A stretch of DNA of 64,000 nucleotides from contig NC_089426.1 in assembly GCF_013426205.1 (NCBI RefSeq), positions 1,984,001 through 2,048,000 on the forward strand, written 5' to 3'. This DNA is from Metarhizium brunneum. Taxonomy: Eukaryota > Ascomycota > Sordariomycetes > Hypocreales > Clavicipitaceae. The notes under the pieces were generated by a model. That model saw only the letters and a program-made list of their open reading frames with translations. It searched no databases and was not told the DNA's origin. Position numbers and translations under genes: made by a program. Positions 9,933 through 21,403 of this stretch are shown in pieces; position 1 is the first letter of the stretch; the number at the start of each line of letters is the position of its first letter.

Positions 9933-10733
9933 ATGGCTCACTTTGACACGTACGACGTCATCTCGGTCGTCGGCATCCCCATCTACGTCGTCTTCCTCGC
10001 CGGCGCCGTCTTCCTCTCCGTCAAGCACGGCTTCAAGCAGTCCTCGGGCTGGCGGTACCTCATCGTGCTCGCCGTCGCCCGCATCATCGGCTTCTCCTTC
10101 CGCCTCGCCATCATGAACGACCCGGCAAACACGTCCCTCTGGATCGGCTGGATGACGGTCAACGGCCTGGGCCTGGGCCCCCTCGTGCTCGTGCTGCTCG
10201 GCCTCCTCAGCCGCGTCTTCGACTCGGTCAACCGCCAGGGCCACGTCGTCCTGACCCCGACGCACCAGCGCCTGGTCCAGCTGCTCGTCCTCGTCGCCAT
10301 CGTCGTCACCATCGTCGGCGGCACCCAGTCCGACTTTAGCTTCCGAAACGGCGCCGTCAGCGTCGACTACGCGACCGCCAGCCGCGTCGGCGTCGGCCTC
10401 ATGATTGCCGCCGTCGTCCTGCTGTGTCTCGAGGCGCTCGTCGCCTTCCGGAACCAGGGCTACGTCGCGCAGGGCGAGCACCGCATCTTGCTGGGCGTCG
10501 TTGCCTCGCTGCCGTTTGTCATTGTGCGCCTCGTGTATTCCTGCCTGACTGTCTTTGCCGGCGTCAACTCCAACGTGTGGATCTATCTGGGCATGGGTGT
10601 CCTGATGGAAATGGTGGTGGTGTTTATGCTCGAGGTTTTGGGCTTCACGCTGGACAGGGCGCCCCGAGAGGCCAAGAGTGACGATCCTGAGCTGCTAGCT
10701 CGGCGAGGCGGCCAGCAGTATACCAGACGTTAG
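9933..10733 (+). CDS. Seven-transmembrane fungal protein, DUF7702-like
   Basis: A single exon codes for 266 residues from ATG at 9933 (context TCGCAATGGC). Seven hydrophobic segments are visible at roughly 8-30, 43-63, 73-98, 112-130, 152-172, 184-207 and 211-235, with polar loops and a charged C-terminal tail ending in Arg-Arg. The order of segments and the blocks GWRYLIV and GLGLGPLVLVLLGLL recall the fungal membrane family DUF7702, for which I know no established function. The frame is open 444 nt further upstream, but that part is not hydrophobic in the same way and I take it as 5' leader. The coding region is strongly GC-biased at third positions, unlike its flanks. A membrane location is well supported; any receptor role would be guesswork. 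Confidence 0.82.
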   Translation: MAHFDTYDVISVVGIPIYVVFLAGAVFLSVKHGFKQSSGWRYLIVLAVARIIGFSFRLAIMNDPANTSLWIGWMTVNGLGLGPLVLVLLGLLSRVFDSVNRQGHVVLTPTHQRLVQLLVLVAIVVTIVGGTQSDFSFRNGAVSVDYATASRVGVGLMIAAVVLLCLEALVAFRNQGYVAQGEHRILLGVVASLPFVIVRLVYSCLTVFAGVNSNVWIYLGMGVLMEMVVVFMLEVLGFTLDRAPREAKSDDPELLARRGGQQYTRR

Positions 10734-11428
10734 TAGAACTTATGAGCTTCGAATTCTTGATTTTCTTTTTTTCTTCCTTGCTGCTGTTTGGGAATACTCA
10801 TTTACCTTGGTTTAGTTTCACGGGTTTCGGCATAGCGGCGTTGGGTATACCCATCGTTTGGTTCATTTTTGCCTACGCGGAGGAAAAAACACACGTTGTC
10901 TCATATTTGGATTCTACATGTCTTGTATAAATGATTTTATTGATCTATTTTGAAATCGATGCCTCTCGTAGTAAGTGCAACGCCATCAGTGTATCCTCTA
11001 TTATACCGTTTCTTTTCAGCATTTCATCAAGCATCGTTTGCAAAAAACGTCATTGGGAATTGCCATCCATGTCACCAACTACACAAAAACGGATTTGATT
11101 GTAATGGCTACATGACCAATATGTACACAGACGCTGAAATGTGATTCTGACCCATCGTGACATGTCCACTCGCCATGGCCAGCATCATCCTTCAGTGACA
11201 TGGCAATAACCCGTTGATCCAAGCCTATTTACCCGTAGCTCCCAAAGTCTATCCCTCGCTGGGGCATCTCGAATCTTATCCAAAGCATGTAAAGCATCAT
11301 CATCTAGGTACCTTTCAACCAGTCCCATATGTCCAACATCCCTATAAACATTTAACCCAATAAAGTCCTCCAAAACAAAGGTATCTAAAAATCGCAGCAT
11401 CTCAGGCTGGAACTCGGCATGTCCCTCC
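10734..11428. other. 3' flanks of two convergent genes
   Basis: AT-rich compared with the genes on either side. A 62-codon hydrophobic frame at 10742 begins just after the DUF7702-like stop and is probably chance. A minus-strand frame at 11634-11185 overlaps the Smr gene and is a shadow in its coding part. No gene is supported here. Confidence 0.5.
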
Positions 11429-12322
11429 TCACATAACCGTACAGCAAGCCTTTTCCAACTTGCGCAAAATCTTGGGCAGCAGTTTGCCAACCATCTCCTC
11501 CATCTCGTTCTGTTGCTGATTTCCATGTTGTTGCTGTGGCTGCCCACCGTGGTATTGCCCACCGTGCTGCTGCTGCTGCTGCTGCTGATGTTGCCCACCA
11601 TTGCCAGTCGGTCCTCCATATCCGCCGCCGCCATGCTGGCCAGGCTTCACGGGTTCTCCGCCCTGCAGGTTGATATATATCCTGCCTGCGTTCTCTTCTG
11701 TCCTGTACTTCAAGCCCAATTCCCTGCACACCTCTTCCACCTTGGGCTTGATCTTCTGGACGTGGCCATTGGAGTGGTTTCCCTTGCCCACAATGGCATG
11801 CAAGTGCTCCTGGCCTCGTCGCTGATCGGCGCGAATACGCTCCTCCAGTATACGCTCTGCTTCCTCAACATAGAGGCCGTGAAGGTCGATTGAGTCTCCG
11901 TCGATCTTGCCCTGAGCATTGTTCTCGCGGAAGATGTAGTCGGACGCCTGGCGGTTGTAGTCGTCGCGCTTGGCATAGTGTTGCTTGGACTCCCGGGAGT
12001 ACTTTTGGGAGGCATCGTGGTCGCCCGAGTGGAAGGCATCTTGAGACTAGGGCGACGCTTGATGTTAGTCGAGCCGTTGCCCACCAGATGGTTTGCTGTC
12101 TTGTGGTTGTCATACTCTCTTGGACGCCTGGTGAGCCTTGTCGTTCTCGGCGCGAGCCAAGTCGCGCAGTCTGTCATATTCGCGCTCGACATCGTCATTA
12201 TCAGCCGAGTGCAGGGCTAAGGGGTCTCGATTAGCTTTCGTTCCGGATTGATGTCGTTCGTTTGCGACTGGGGAGGAGAGAGGCATACCGCGTCCGCCCA
12301 ACCTTTCCATGGGAATCGCCAT
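11429..12322 (-). CDS. Smr-domain protein with C-terminal polyglutamine tract
   Basis: Three exons (12322-12289, 12216-12116, 12046-11429) encode 250 residues. The order is: N-terminal helical region (about 20-90) with EREYDRLRDLARAEND and YNRQASDYIFRENNAQG; an Smr domain (about 96-175) with IDLHGLYVEEAERILEERI and IVGKGNHS; then a Gly/Gln-rich linker (176-225) with seven consecutive glutamines at 199-205; and a last helix rich in Lys/Glu. The arrangement matches fungal DUF1771-Smr proteins related to yeast YPL199C. Smr domains are nucleic-acid-binding or nicking modules often tied to mRNA or ribosome quality control; the exact role here is inferred only. The glutamine tract is encoded by a pure CAG run (11567-11587 on the plus strand as CTG) and sits between the Smr domain and the last helix. 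Confidence 0.88.
11567..11587 (-). repeat. (CAG)7 trinucleotide run
   Basis: Seven perfect CAG codons (CTG on the plus strand) encode the glutamine tract of the Smr protein. Pure trinucleotide runs such as this are prone to length change between strains. Confidence 0.9.
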
Positions 12323-12451
12323 TGCGTCGCGTCTGATGGACCCTGGGAGATTTGTGAAGCGGAGGTTCTGATGATTGGTGAAAGGGCAGCGTTGGTAGCG
12401 GCGGCGTTTTTGCAATTGCACAGCAATTGACGTCGTCGGTGTGGGAGGCTG

Positions 12452-15346
12452 TACTCCGTAGGCCGTCAACGGATCGGCCAACTTGATTGACGTTGGGCTG
12501 GGCACTTTGACTGAGTAGAATGTGGCTGGTGGGGTTCAACTTGAATCAAGTCAAGTCGGTTTGTCTGCGACATCGCGCTGAGCTACGCACCCATCACCAA
12601 ACGACCTACGGAGTACCTCATTTGTATCGCCCTGCTCTTGCACATGCAATGGCAAATTGATGCAAAATGTACGTAGGAGTCTAGGAGTCCAAGCACATAG
12701 CAAGTATCAAGGCAAACCAAGAAACAGAAGTATTGACCTGACCCGATGTCTAGGGGTCCACCGAGAAGCTATTTGAATATTGAAATGTGGGATGCCTACT
12801 CCGTACCTAGGCATGTACATACATAGTTGTCCTCCCAAAGGGATCCGGGCACTTGGAATTGCCGCCGGCCTTGTACCGCAAAAGATTTTGAATCCGAACG
12901 AGTCGCAGACGCTGCTGAAATCGTATTTCGTGGGTGCAGCCTACGAATCAACATCAAACACTTATTACTCGATCCAACCCCTGTACGTTGAGCCACCAGT
13001 GACTTCCAAAAAATATGGGCATGCGACTAGCTTGCTGTTCCATTTTGCTGGGTTGTTAGGTTTTTGGGTTGGGCATTACCAGGTACGGAGTACCCGAGCG
13101 CAATCGGACAGATCCCTTCTCAGAGCGAACAAGATTGATTGCCCTGATTCTGCTGCTCCAAGACCCCGGCAAGTGGAAACGCGGAATACTTCTGGAAGAG
13201 TGAAAAGCTCGTTCGCTCCCGGGTTTGCGCCGCACGTCGCTAGGCCAACTGCCACCACGGCATAAATACATATGTATGGTTTTCTGCCCCCCTCATCAAT
13301 TGGCCTAACATGGAGAATACTCATGAAGCAACGACCATCCCCAATCATCTACTCGCAGCCCGCTAAGGGAGCGGCGGTGCCAGAGTTGGAAACTGCTGAG
13401 AATAGAACCATATCATCATCTGCCGTCGCTGTGAATGACCCCAAGGACTCGAGATGGAACTAGTAGTACTCCGCGACTTGTCCATAGTATTCCCGTGCGA
13501 CATTCCGACACGAGACATCTGGAGGAGTCATATTGAGATGAGGTCGGATCGGATCACAGACCTTTGCGGAGAAGAGCTGGCATAAGTCGTTTCCGAGAGG
13601 AACGACGATAGATCCATCGTTTTGACTTGTCATAAATTTGCCCTTCTGATCCAATTCCAAGTCTTGCATTTTTCTGAACAGCACGATGATAGAGAATGAT
13701 TGGCATATCCATGTCAAGGGATGGGTTTCTCTCATCCGATGTGCATACCCGGTCTCAAAATTGTCTCTCAACCAGAAACAGCGTTTGAGACTTATATCAG
13801 GCTCGTCCTGGTCATAAACTCTGGAAGAAGTGCAGTTGTATACTCCGTAGAAAGCCGATAATGGATTGGAGATGTTTTGGAAACAACGTATGCCAATGAG
13901 CCAGAGATGACGTCCCACTCTCAGCGTCGCCTCAAACTTACGGCTCAAGACCAGCATTTTCAATAGTACAATCCGTATGTGTACATGTACGGAGTATGTA
14001 TGTACACAGCAATGATCCAAGGTGGAGTCTGCGTTCCGGAGACTCATGCAGGCCAGGGTAGGGAAATTGCACACCTGGTGCAGCCGCCGTATCTAATTTG
14101 AGCCACATTGTCAAATAGTACTGTATGTATGTACATACAATGGTACCTTCATAGAGTATTCCATCTGGATGCTAGGCGATGGGATCATCCGGTGCATGGG
14201 TTGCCATAACTGAAAGGATGACAGGTTCAAGTTGTTTCGTCAACAACAGGCTGACAGACGCGACCATCCAGGCCTCGTACAAGGAACGGTGGATCTTGTG
14301 GTTACACTTGGCGGTGGAAGTGGCCGATCTGGCGCAGGAGAGCGCTCGTCCGGCAACATGTAAAACAACGGCACGCTAGGCTGGCGCTGACGTCCGAAGC
14401 AGAATCTGAAGTTTGAGGCATGTTCATCGGCTGGGTTGCATCTGTGTGAAATCATACATAACATGCTCTTGAAGGCCGGACGCATGTGCAAACTAGTAAT
14501 AACTAATGCCAATCCGATTGATGCCCCCATGGTCTAAACGAGACAGCATCGTTGATGAACGTCGTTGGTTGGCGACCCTGTCAGCAGCCAAATGGAACGC
14601 TGACCTGTGAGAAGTTTACCACCTCTTAGCAAAGACACTTTGGTTGGTTACGATGATGAGAGACGTCGTCGCCCAAGTGCCCTAATAGTAAAGAGTCTCC
14701 GTTCTCGAGAGGAAGATAACTGACCAGGATCCATTTCCCTCCGTAGAAAGTGTCTGAAAACGCCCTCATAGTGCACTAGTTGTCGTTCAGCACGAATGTT
14801 TACATAATATTCGCAATCAAGATGCTACTTCGAGGTCATATAGCGCAATCCGCGTGCCTGCTTTCCCTGCTATTACTGCACCTTATTAGACCTGGCAACG
14901 CCGCTCGGTATTGGCAGCGTTATGGGGTGCTGGTCTTGGCTGGCGATGGTTAACTGTTCGTCACAGCACTCGAGACACAGCCAAATGTCATGTCACTGTC
15001 TTGATCAGCAGGCGGAGTAATTCGCGGCTCCTCGTACGGCGCACAACACAGAGTACGGAGTAGTAGTACTCCGTACTCCCGTGCCAGCCAATTTGTGCAA
15101 CAAGGCTTGATCCGCCTATAACCACAGCTCGCCAGCTAGGAGATTCCAAAACAGCGCGACGAGGGCCTTCATGCACCTGGCTCTGCCGCCTATAGCTCCG
15201 CAAGCCATCCTGGTCTTTCGTTGTTCTGGTTTCGTTTCAGCGACTCGATTGAACCAAAGCCGGCAAGTCTCGTCAAATACCTAGGCATGGGGCAATTGGT
15301 ACCTAGTACTAGTAGTACTCCGTAAATACTAGGTAGTTACTCCGTA
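12452..15346. repeat. Cluster of TACGGAGTA / TACTCCGTA repeats
   Basis: Exact copies start at 12452, 12606, 12797, 13084, 13841, 13988, 15054, 15067, 15316 and 15338, in both orientations. Four more are at 41631, 42971, 42978 and 54699. All 14 are outside coding sequence. By simple base-frequency arithmetic about 0.5 copies would be expected in 64 kb. Flanking bases vary, although several copies extend as GTACGGAGTAC. Confidence 0.85.
15051..15078. repeat. 12-bp perfect inverted repeat with 4-nt loop
   Basis: GAGTACGGAGTA (15051-15062) is followed by GTAG and then by its exact reverse complement TACTCCGTACTC (15067-15078). It would form a stable hairpin as single-stranded DNA or RNA. It is made of two copies of the regional 9-bp repeat arranged head to head. 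Confidence 0.9.
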
Positions 15347-16377
15347 CTTCGGTAGTTATGGAAAAATCTGTACCTAGTCCAAACAGACGTGAGAACAAAT
15401 TACCTTAGCCTGGCCTAGACCAGGCTGTTCAGGGACATCGAAATGAGACCATGGATGGAGATGGATTTCCCCACCCCTTGCTGGGCCAGGCCAAAGATGG
15501 TGGTCCGGGGCCGACATGGCGCCCTCACATTGGTACTCTCTGGTCAGGAACGCTTGAGCTTGTCTTAGCTGAGCTGCGGACTGACGAAGTTGCAGCACGG
15601 AAGAGAGTAACCCTGTCTGGCACCCGAAGAAAAGAGAGACAGACAGAGAGAGGAGAGAATCGGCGATTTTGTCGAAGGGGCACGTAAATACGTTTCCCCC
15701 GGGCGATGGTGTTAGGTGCCTCTTCGTAGATATGTGTCTGCTGTTACAAGGTAAACGAGGACAAGATGACCATATCAAAATGGGCTCCCATCTGTACGGA
15801 GTCATTGGACATAGTGGACTGTGAAGTCGGGCTGAACTCGGAGGCCAGGACCCAGTGAGGCGAGATATCGTGCCAATGGATTTTGCGCACTGTACGAAGT
15901 ATACGGCTGGTGCAGTGCCGCGCTCTTGACATCGTTTGCGAGACTTCACAGTGCGAACTGTATGACCCGCCTTGCCGCCTGGCCTTGTCATGGACTCATG
16001 GCCCAGCAGCCTTATTCATCAGCGGCGGCACAAGCAACATTGAAAGGAGTCGAAAGAAAGTGAGCCACGGGCCCTTATTAGCGACGTGCGTTCAAATGCT
16101 GGCCCTGGCCTCGGTGGCTCGAAGATCGTGTTTAGATGCAGATGCAGGCAGAGCATATGTATGTGCGAGATCAATAGCAAAGCACAATCATAATCTTCAG
16201 AAATGAAGGGTGCATTCCGGCCAGACATCTCTTCAAGTCCAGATGTCTGCAAGATTGGTCAACGGCTGGCGTCTCTGTTCGTCGCTGTTTGTCTCCTCAG
16301 CCTCTGGTTGGCTTTTGGCCCCATGGCCATGCAAGTCAGGAGCGAGTGCCCACTCTTTCCAATCTCACTTGCACCAC

Positions 16378-16440
16378 CCCAGCCCAGCCCAGCCAGAGCC
16401 AAAGTCGAAGCCAAGCCCAGCCCGGCCCAGCCCTCTCTCT
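16378..16440. repeat. CCAGCC/CCCAGC simple repeat in G-alpha upstream region
   Basis: A tract of irregular AGCCC/CCAGCC repeats within a pyrimidine-rich region about 0.8 kb upstream of the G-alpha ATG. It produces several overlapping proline- and serine-rich frames that should not be read as genes. Confidence 0.6.
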
Positions 16441-17247
16441 TCTCGACGGTTTCCCTCCGGTTTCCTTCCCCTTCGCAGCTTCCCAAGTTCGCGGTTCGCA
16501 GTTCCCAGCTTCCCACCAAACTGCCACCCCCGTTCTCAAGTGCTCAAGTGCCCCAATCTCTCATCTTGACTAGACCAGTTGACGCCGTCTCCTTCCCCCG
16601 ATAAGCCTCTGGCTTTGCGCCCGCCCGCCGTCAGTCGCTTCTTCCCTCCTACAACCCTTTGGCGTCGCCTGTCTGCGTTCTGCAGTGTCTGCACTCAATT
16701 GGCGCTCGTTGTTGCCAGCAGACCATCCATCTCTGGTGAGTCGGTGCTGTCGATTCCTCAACTTCTCCTCAATCCCCGTTTGAGCGTTGGAACTTCTACT
16801 GTTACTGCGTTGTCGCCCTTACCCCCGACCCGTCCAGTCCCCGTCGTCGCTTACCCCTAGGAGGCGCGGACCAAGCATCCCATGCACTCGCACGACTCGT
16901 GCCCTCTCCTCAAATAATACATACGCCCCGTCGTCCCAGTCAAAGACACCAACTGCTGCCTCTCGATGCTTGCTTTTCCCCTTTCTGCATTCTCAAGTAT
17001 CGCCTTTGGGTGGTGGTCGTCGACGTATTGCCCGGAGCCTCTGCGAGCGTCTTGCACTCTTATTTTTCATCTCATCTGCTAAGCCCCTTTATTTGCTAAC
17101 CAGACCGCGTTTTGGGGCAGCACCGTTTCTTTCCGCCCTCGGGAGCCCGTTTCATCGCGTCAAACAGCATAAACTCCGAGTTACTCGACTTTTTTTTTCG
17201 AATTCTATCTGCAGAACAATCGTCGCGATTTCTTTAGCGCCGCCAAG

Positions 17248-18597
17248 ATGGGTTGTGGAATGAGCACAGAGGAGAAGGAGGGCAAGGCCCGAAACGAGGA
17301 GATTGAGAATCAGCTGAAACGGGACAAGATGATGCAGCGCAACGAAATCAAGATGCTATTGCTCGGTATGTGAGCTGCAGAGAACCTACTCGGGCGACAT
17401 CTGGCGACGTCATACAGAACCAGCCAAGTTCCATTCTCGAATTTTTGTGGTTACTGTTACTGGTCGCTTGGTGCTGGCGCGGTGCAAATCCCCGGTACGA
17501 AGTGTTACTAACCCATCTTCCGATAGGTGCTGGTGAATCTGGAAAGTCTACAATTCTCAAGCAGATGAAGCTTATCCATGAAGGTGGTTATTCACGTGAT
17601 GAGCGGGAGTCCTTCAAGGAGATTATCTTCAGCAACACTGTTCAATCGATGCGAGTCATCCTTGAGGCCATGGAGTCCCTTGAGCTACCCCTGGAGGACC
17701 AGCGAATGGAATACCATGTCCAGACTATCTTCATGCAACCCGCCCAGATCGAAGGTGAAGTTTTGCCTCCTGAGGTTGGAGGTGCTATCGAGGCCCTATG
17801 GAAAGATCGTGGTGTTGAGGAGTGCTTCAAGAGATCACGAGAATACCAGCTCAACGACTCTGCGAGATAGTACGTCGTGCTTTCGATTGACGGAGAGCCA
17901 TTACCTGGATGACTAGGCTAACTGTCAAATAGCTATTTTGATAACATTACTCGCATTGCAGCCCCGGATTATATGCCAAACGACCAGGACGTTCTGCGAT
18001 CACGAGTTAAGACAACTGGTATTACCGAGACTACTTTCATCATTGGCGACTTGACCTACCGCATGTTCGATGTCGGTGGTCAACGATCAGAGCGAAAGAA
18101 GTGGATTCATTGCTTTGAGAACGTTACTACGATTCTGTTCCTGGTCGCCATTTCTGAGTATGATCAGCTGTTGTTCGAAGATGAGACCGTCAACCGTATG
18201 CAGGAGGCTTTGACACTGTTTGATTCTATCTGCAATTCGAGGTGGTTCATCAAGACGTCAATCATCTTGTTCCTCAACAAGATCGATCGTTTCAAGGAGA
18301 AGCTACCCGTCAGCCCGATGAAGAACTATTTCCCCGACTATGAGGGTGGTGACGACTATGCTGCAGCTTGCGACTACATCCTCAACCGATTCGTCAGCCT
18401 GAATCAGCATGAGACCAAGCAAATTTATACTCATTTCACCTGCGCCACCGACACTACTCAGATCCGCTTCGTGATGGCGGCTGTCAATGGTATGCCTCCG
18501 TCCAAGTAGCCACCCGTCGTCTGTGTTTATCTAAAGCTAATATTGTTCTCTAGACATCATCATCCAAGAGAACCTTAGATTGTGTGGTTTGATCTAA
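17248..18597 (+). CDS. G-protein alpha subunit, group I
   Basis: This is the GTP-binding alpha subunit of a heterotrimeric G protein, acting at the plasma membrane in nutrient and pheromone sensing and development; relatives are Neurospora GNA-1 and Aspergillus FadA. Four exons (17248-17365, 17527-17869, 17933-18489, 18554-18597) encode 353 residues, the standard length. Features are N-terminal MGCG (myristoylation at Gly2, palmitoylation at Cys3), P-loop GAGESGKST at 40-48, the switch regions with [12 protein letters not shown], the NKID guanine-specificity motif, and the C-terminus LRLCGLI with Cys four from the end, the classical Gi-type ADP-ribosylation site. All three introns are at clean GT-AG sites; the last exon is only 44 nt. 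A roughly 1-kb pyrimidine-rich leader precedes it. Identity is secure at the level of subgroup. Confidence 0.97.
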
Positions 18598-20008
18598 ACA
18601 ATTTGTTTCATTTCTTTGTCTTAAAACACGAATACCCTCAAGCTCAATAACGACCACCCAGGGGGCCACGGAGACACGGCTCATGATTTTTCTTTCATTG
18701 TACTCGTATCAGCGTAAAACGAGAGACTTGATGTCTCTTGTTTGTTCCCCATTGCCTACACTTCTATCACAGTTGTAAACTGCGGCGCTACGCTGTGTAT
18801 GCGAACCCCAGGCGATGGTTTTTTTGGCTCTTCTGTGGGACCTGCTTGCGCCTCCATGCATACGATAGGGGTATATACGATGTATCACCGGGTGCTACAA
18901 CACGATACCCTGTATCAAAATACGGCAGAAAATGGGTTCAGAAAGGAAGAGTGTGTGGACAGAACCTCGAGCGGGGAGGGAGATACTACACAGCATCGTG
19001 AGTAAGTCGGTGCATCGGCGCGGTGGTCATCTACTTTGTTTAATTACGAAAACTATTACTTTTTTTATTATTTCCTTAAATTTTTCGATGCTGTCGTCTC
19101 TTACTTGCGCGTGTCAGTTGTCTTCATCTCCTCTTCATATTTGTTTATTCTTTCAATTTTTTCATCTTACTTTGTGGGAAATGGCACCTCAAGACAGCCT
19201 ATTTGGATGAAGTGGTGAGAGAGTTGGGACGTGCGATGCGGCGGTTGGAAATTATGGAACAGGAACAGGGCTTAGCTAAAGCTAGATCCAAAATTAAGAT
19301 ACACACATACATTAGCTGGCACGGCAGGCTCAAGTGACTGTATGTTCACTACATGCACGATGATCCATATGACGTAGACCACTGTGGTAAGTAGTCGGTA
19401 CAGCAGGCAAATGGAATTCCTTGATAATGAGCTAGTTGTGTCTACTATACGTCTTAAGGATGTCCTGGCTATACACGTTCAAAAGGTGGTGAACCAGGGT
19501 AAAACCCCTTTTACAAAATGTCCAATATCGTCTCGTTTTTGTTCGTTGAGTCTGCTATAGTTCATGATATACCTGAACTGAACTCGGGGTATAAAAATTC
19601 GCAGCAAATGTCAATCACAAGCAAAGTGTAAAGTAATAACAGATGCGCGCCTCTAACGCGCAATGTGTGAACCCCCTTTCATAGTTCAACCAAATAGAGG
19701 AGTAGAGTATCGAGAATGAGGCAATAAGAATAAATCTTTCAATGCGAGTCTTTCGTTTGCTCTGATATTCTCTGCATCCTCTGCAGTCGCCTTTCTTGTT
19801 TTCGTGCATCTTGGATTGATGAGTTGATGAATGTAGGTGTATTTGATGGATAGGTCCGCTTACCTTTTCTTGTTTTCATGCCACTCGACGTCTAAATTTC
19901 AACATTCTCGCTTTGCGCAATTCCATACTTCAAAGCTTGCCGAATTATAAGCCTGTGTGCGGTGAATACTGGCTATGGTCTCGGAAGTTCGTTTTCATTA
20001 CCACCAGG
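18598..20008. other. Intergenic between convergent genes
   Basis: AT-rich with T-runs near 19040-19170. It presumably contains the 3' ends of the G-alpha and DUF3716 transcripts. No ORF with domain character. Confidence 0.5.
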
Positions 20009-21403
20009 TCATGTCAACGGCCCGTGGGGCGAGTTATCATCCATAGGCATGTCTCCCACCTGACTCTGAGAGAGCTGATCTTGTTCCAGCCTTTGCTGCT
20101 CGGTGATTCCTTCTGTAGTTTGCAGGTACTCATCGTATTCTGCAATACGCATGCCTAATTCCTTGGCTGCGGCCTCGATTCTGGCAATATAACGTCCTCT
20201 TTTTGTCAAGTTCACGATATCTCCCATGGTCTGGCTCAGAAACTGCCTAGTTTCATCAGCCAAGGCCCATTGAAGAATCTCGGATTGCAATGACCCAGCG
20301 GGAGGTGTTGCCGCAGAAGAGAGTTGCTGGTATGCCGCTACAGGCGGCGCTACCTGGGCGGAGGCAGGACCGGCTGCAGACGAAGCAAAGTGGGATGGCT
20401 GAGGGTTATTGTTCTCTAATTTATACAGCATCTTGTTAGGACTGAGGATACATGAATTAAGGTAGAAAGGAGACTCTATTGAGTCCGATAGCAGCCACGT
20501 ACCATGAAACGTACACCTCGAACCACTCGCGTTAAACCAGCAGTTAGTACAACTACCACACATTTGGCCGTCGTACACAACACATTGTGTCCATGGGCCG
20601 TGGCCTTTGTGACAATTCTTGCATGGCCGGGCAGCTACTTCACCGGTGACGTGGGCCAACAGAGCCTCGACGTTGCTACGCCTTTCAATGTTCAGCTTTT
20701 GGTCGCTCCGTCGTTGCGTTGGCTCCCGACGTGCTGCCTCTCCCGCAAGTTTCTTACAAAGTGCACTGTCAATTTTCAGGGTATCGCTGTACGCCTCCAT
20801 CGCCACATCAGCCGCAGTCCGACTTGGTGCATAGCAATTACTTTTTTCAGAAATGCTCGCATTCCCCGTTGGACCCGGTGAGGGAGTATGAATACTGTCT
20901 GAGAGATTATGTTGGTCTAATTGCAGCACTTGACGATCGGCTTCCAACGCCTGCTGAAGGCTAGAAATAGAACCACCAGTGTTGCTGAGCATACCCGCGT
21001 CAGAGAGCTGTACAGAATCACTCAGATGGCTGCTCGCATCAGCCATGGATGAGTGTCCTAGATTTGCCGCATCCCTGGCGAGGCCATCATGGGAAGCTTG
21101 TTGCACCAAAGCTTCCAGCTGGTCGTGAGCTGTGCTTGGTAGTGGTGAATATCGACTGCCACGGCGAGGAGCGGTGCCCGTCTTTATGACCTTGCTAACT
21201 TTGCCTCGCGAGGGCATGTTCTTCATGGTCGCATGGGAATCGCTGAATATCAGAGATGGTTGTACCGACACAACTTCTTCTGTTGTAAAACGGCCGCCAT
21301 GGTTGAACGGCGATCCGGGAACACATGGGTGTTGCTGGCCTAGGTTGCCCAGAGTCTGATCGCCGCGTTGCAGCCCATGGTAGGGCGCCCAGCGGCGATT
21401 CAT
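20009..21403 (-). CDS. DUF3716 cysteine-rich fungal protein
   Basis: From ATG at 21403 the frame gives 464 residues if read straight through. A candidate 87-nt intron (20502-20416; donor GTACGT, branch CCTAAC, acceptor TTAG) is a multiple of three without a stop; its removal leaves 435 residues, and its signals are good enough that I prefer the spliced form. The core at 259-300 carries RPCKNCHKGHGPWTQC, then MCGSCTNC and a final Cys before Thr-Phe-His. This is the pattern of DUF3716, a fungal-specific probable zinc-binding domain often seen in proteins of expanded lineage-specific families. The first 240 residues are Ser/Gln-rich and apparently disordered. After the Cys domain comes an Ala/Pro/Gln linker and a C-terminal predicted coiled region. 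A nuclear regulatory role is a guess. Confidence 0.8.
   Translation of the reverse strand: MNRRWAPYHGLQRGDQTLGNLGQQHPCVPGSPFNHGGRFTTEEVVSVQPSLIFSDSHATMKNMPSRGKVSKVIKTGTAPRRGSRYSPLPSTAHDQLEALVQQASHDGLARDAANLGHSSMADASSHLSDSVQLSDAGMLSNTGGSISSLQQALEADRQVLQLDQHNLSDSIHTPSPGPTGNASISEKSNCYAPSRTAADVAMEAYSDTLKIDSALCKKLAGEAARREPTQRRSDQKLNIERRSNVEALLAHVTGEVAARPCKNCHKGHGPWTQCVVYDGQMCGSCTNCWFNASGSRCTFHGTWLLSDSIESPFYLNSCILSPNKMLYKLENNNPQPSHFASSAAGPASAQVAPPVAAYQQLSSAATPPAGSLQSEILQWALADETRQFLSQTMGDIVNLTKRGRYIARIEAAAKELGMRIAEYDEYLQTTEGITEQQRLEQDQLSQSQVGDMPMDDNSPHGPLT

Larger units (their letters stand above)
12323..17247. other. Gene-poor region of 4.9 kb rich in short repeats
   Basis: No gene is supported. 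Long minus-strand frames exist (14074-13460, 204 codons; 15991-15374, 205 codons) but show no domains and contain the intergenic 9-bp repeat or lie in simple sequence. Ten copies of the 9-bp sequence TACGGAGTA or its complement lie between 12452 and 15346. From about 16200 to 17247 the sequence is pyrimidine-rich, as expected for the promoter and 5' leader of the G-alpha gene. Confidence 0.6.

Noticed and set aside
10742..10930. 62-codon hydrophobic ORF just after the DUF7702-like stop
   Set aside because: Separated by stops and in T-rich 3' flank sequence; no sign of conservation to judge.
13460..14074. 204-codon minus-strand ORF
   Set aside because: No domain, no orthologue-like blocks, and it contains two copies of the intergenic 9-bp repeat. 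About a third of an ORF of this size is expected by chance in the window.
15374..15991. 205-codon minus-strand ORF
   Set aside because: Biased Ser/Pro/Arg composition with no motif and no clear ATG context; lies in the repeat-rich gene-poor zone.
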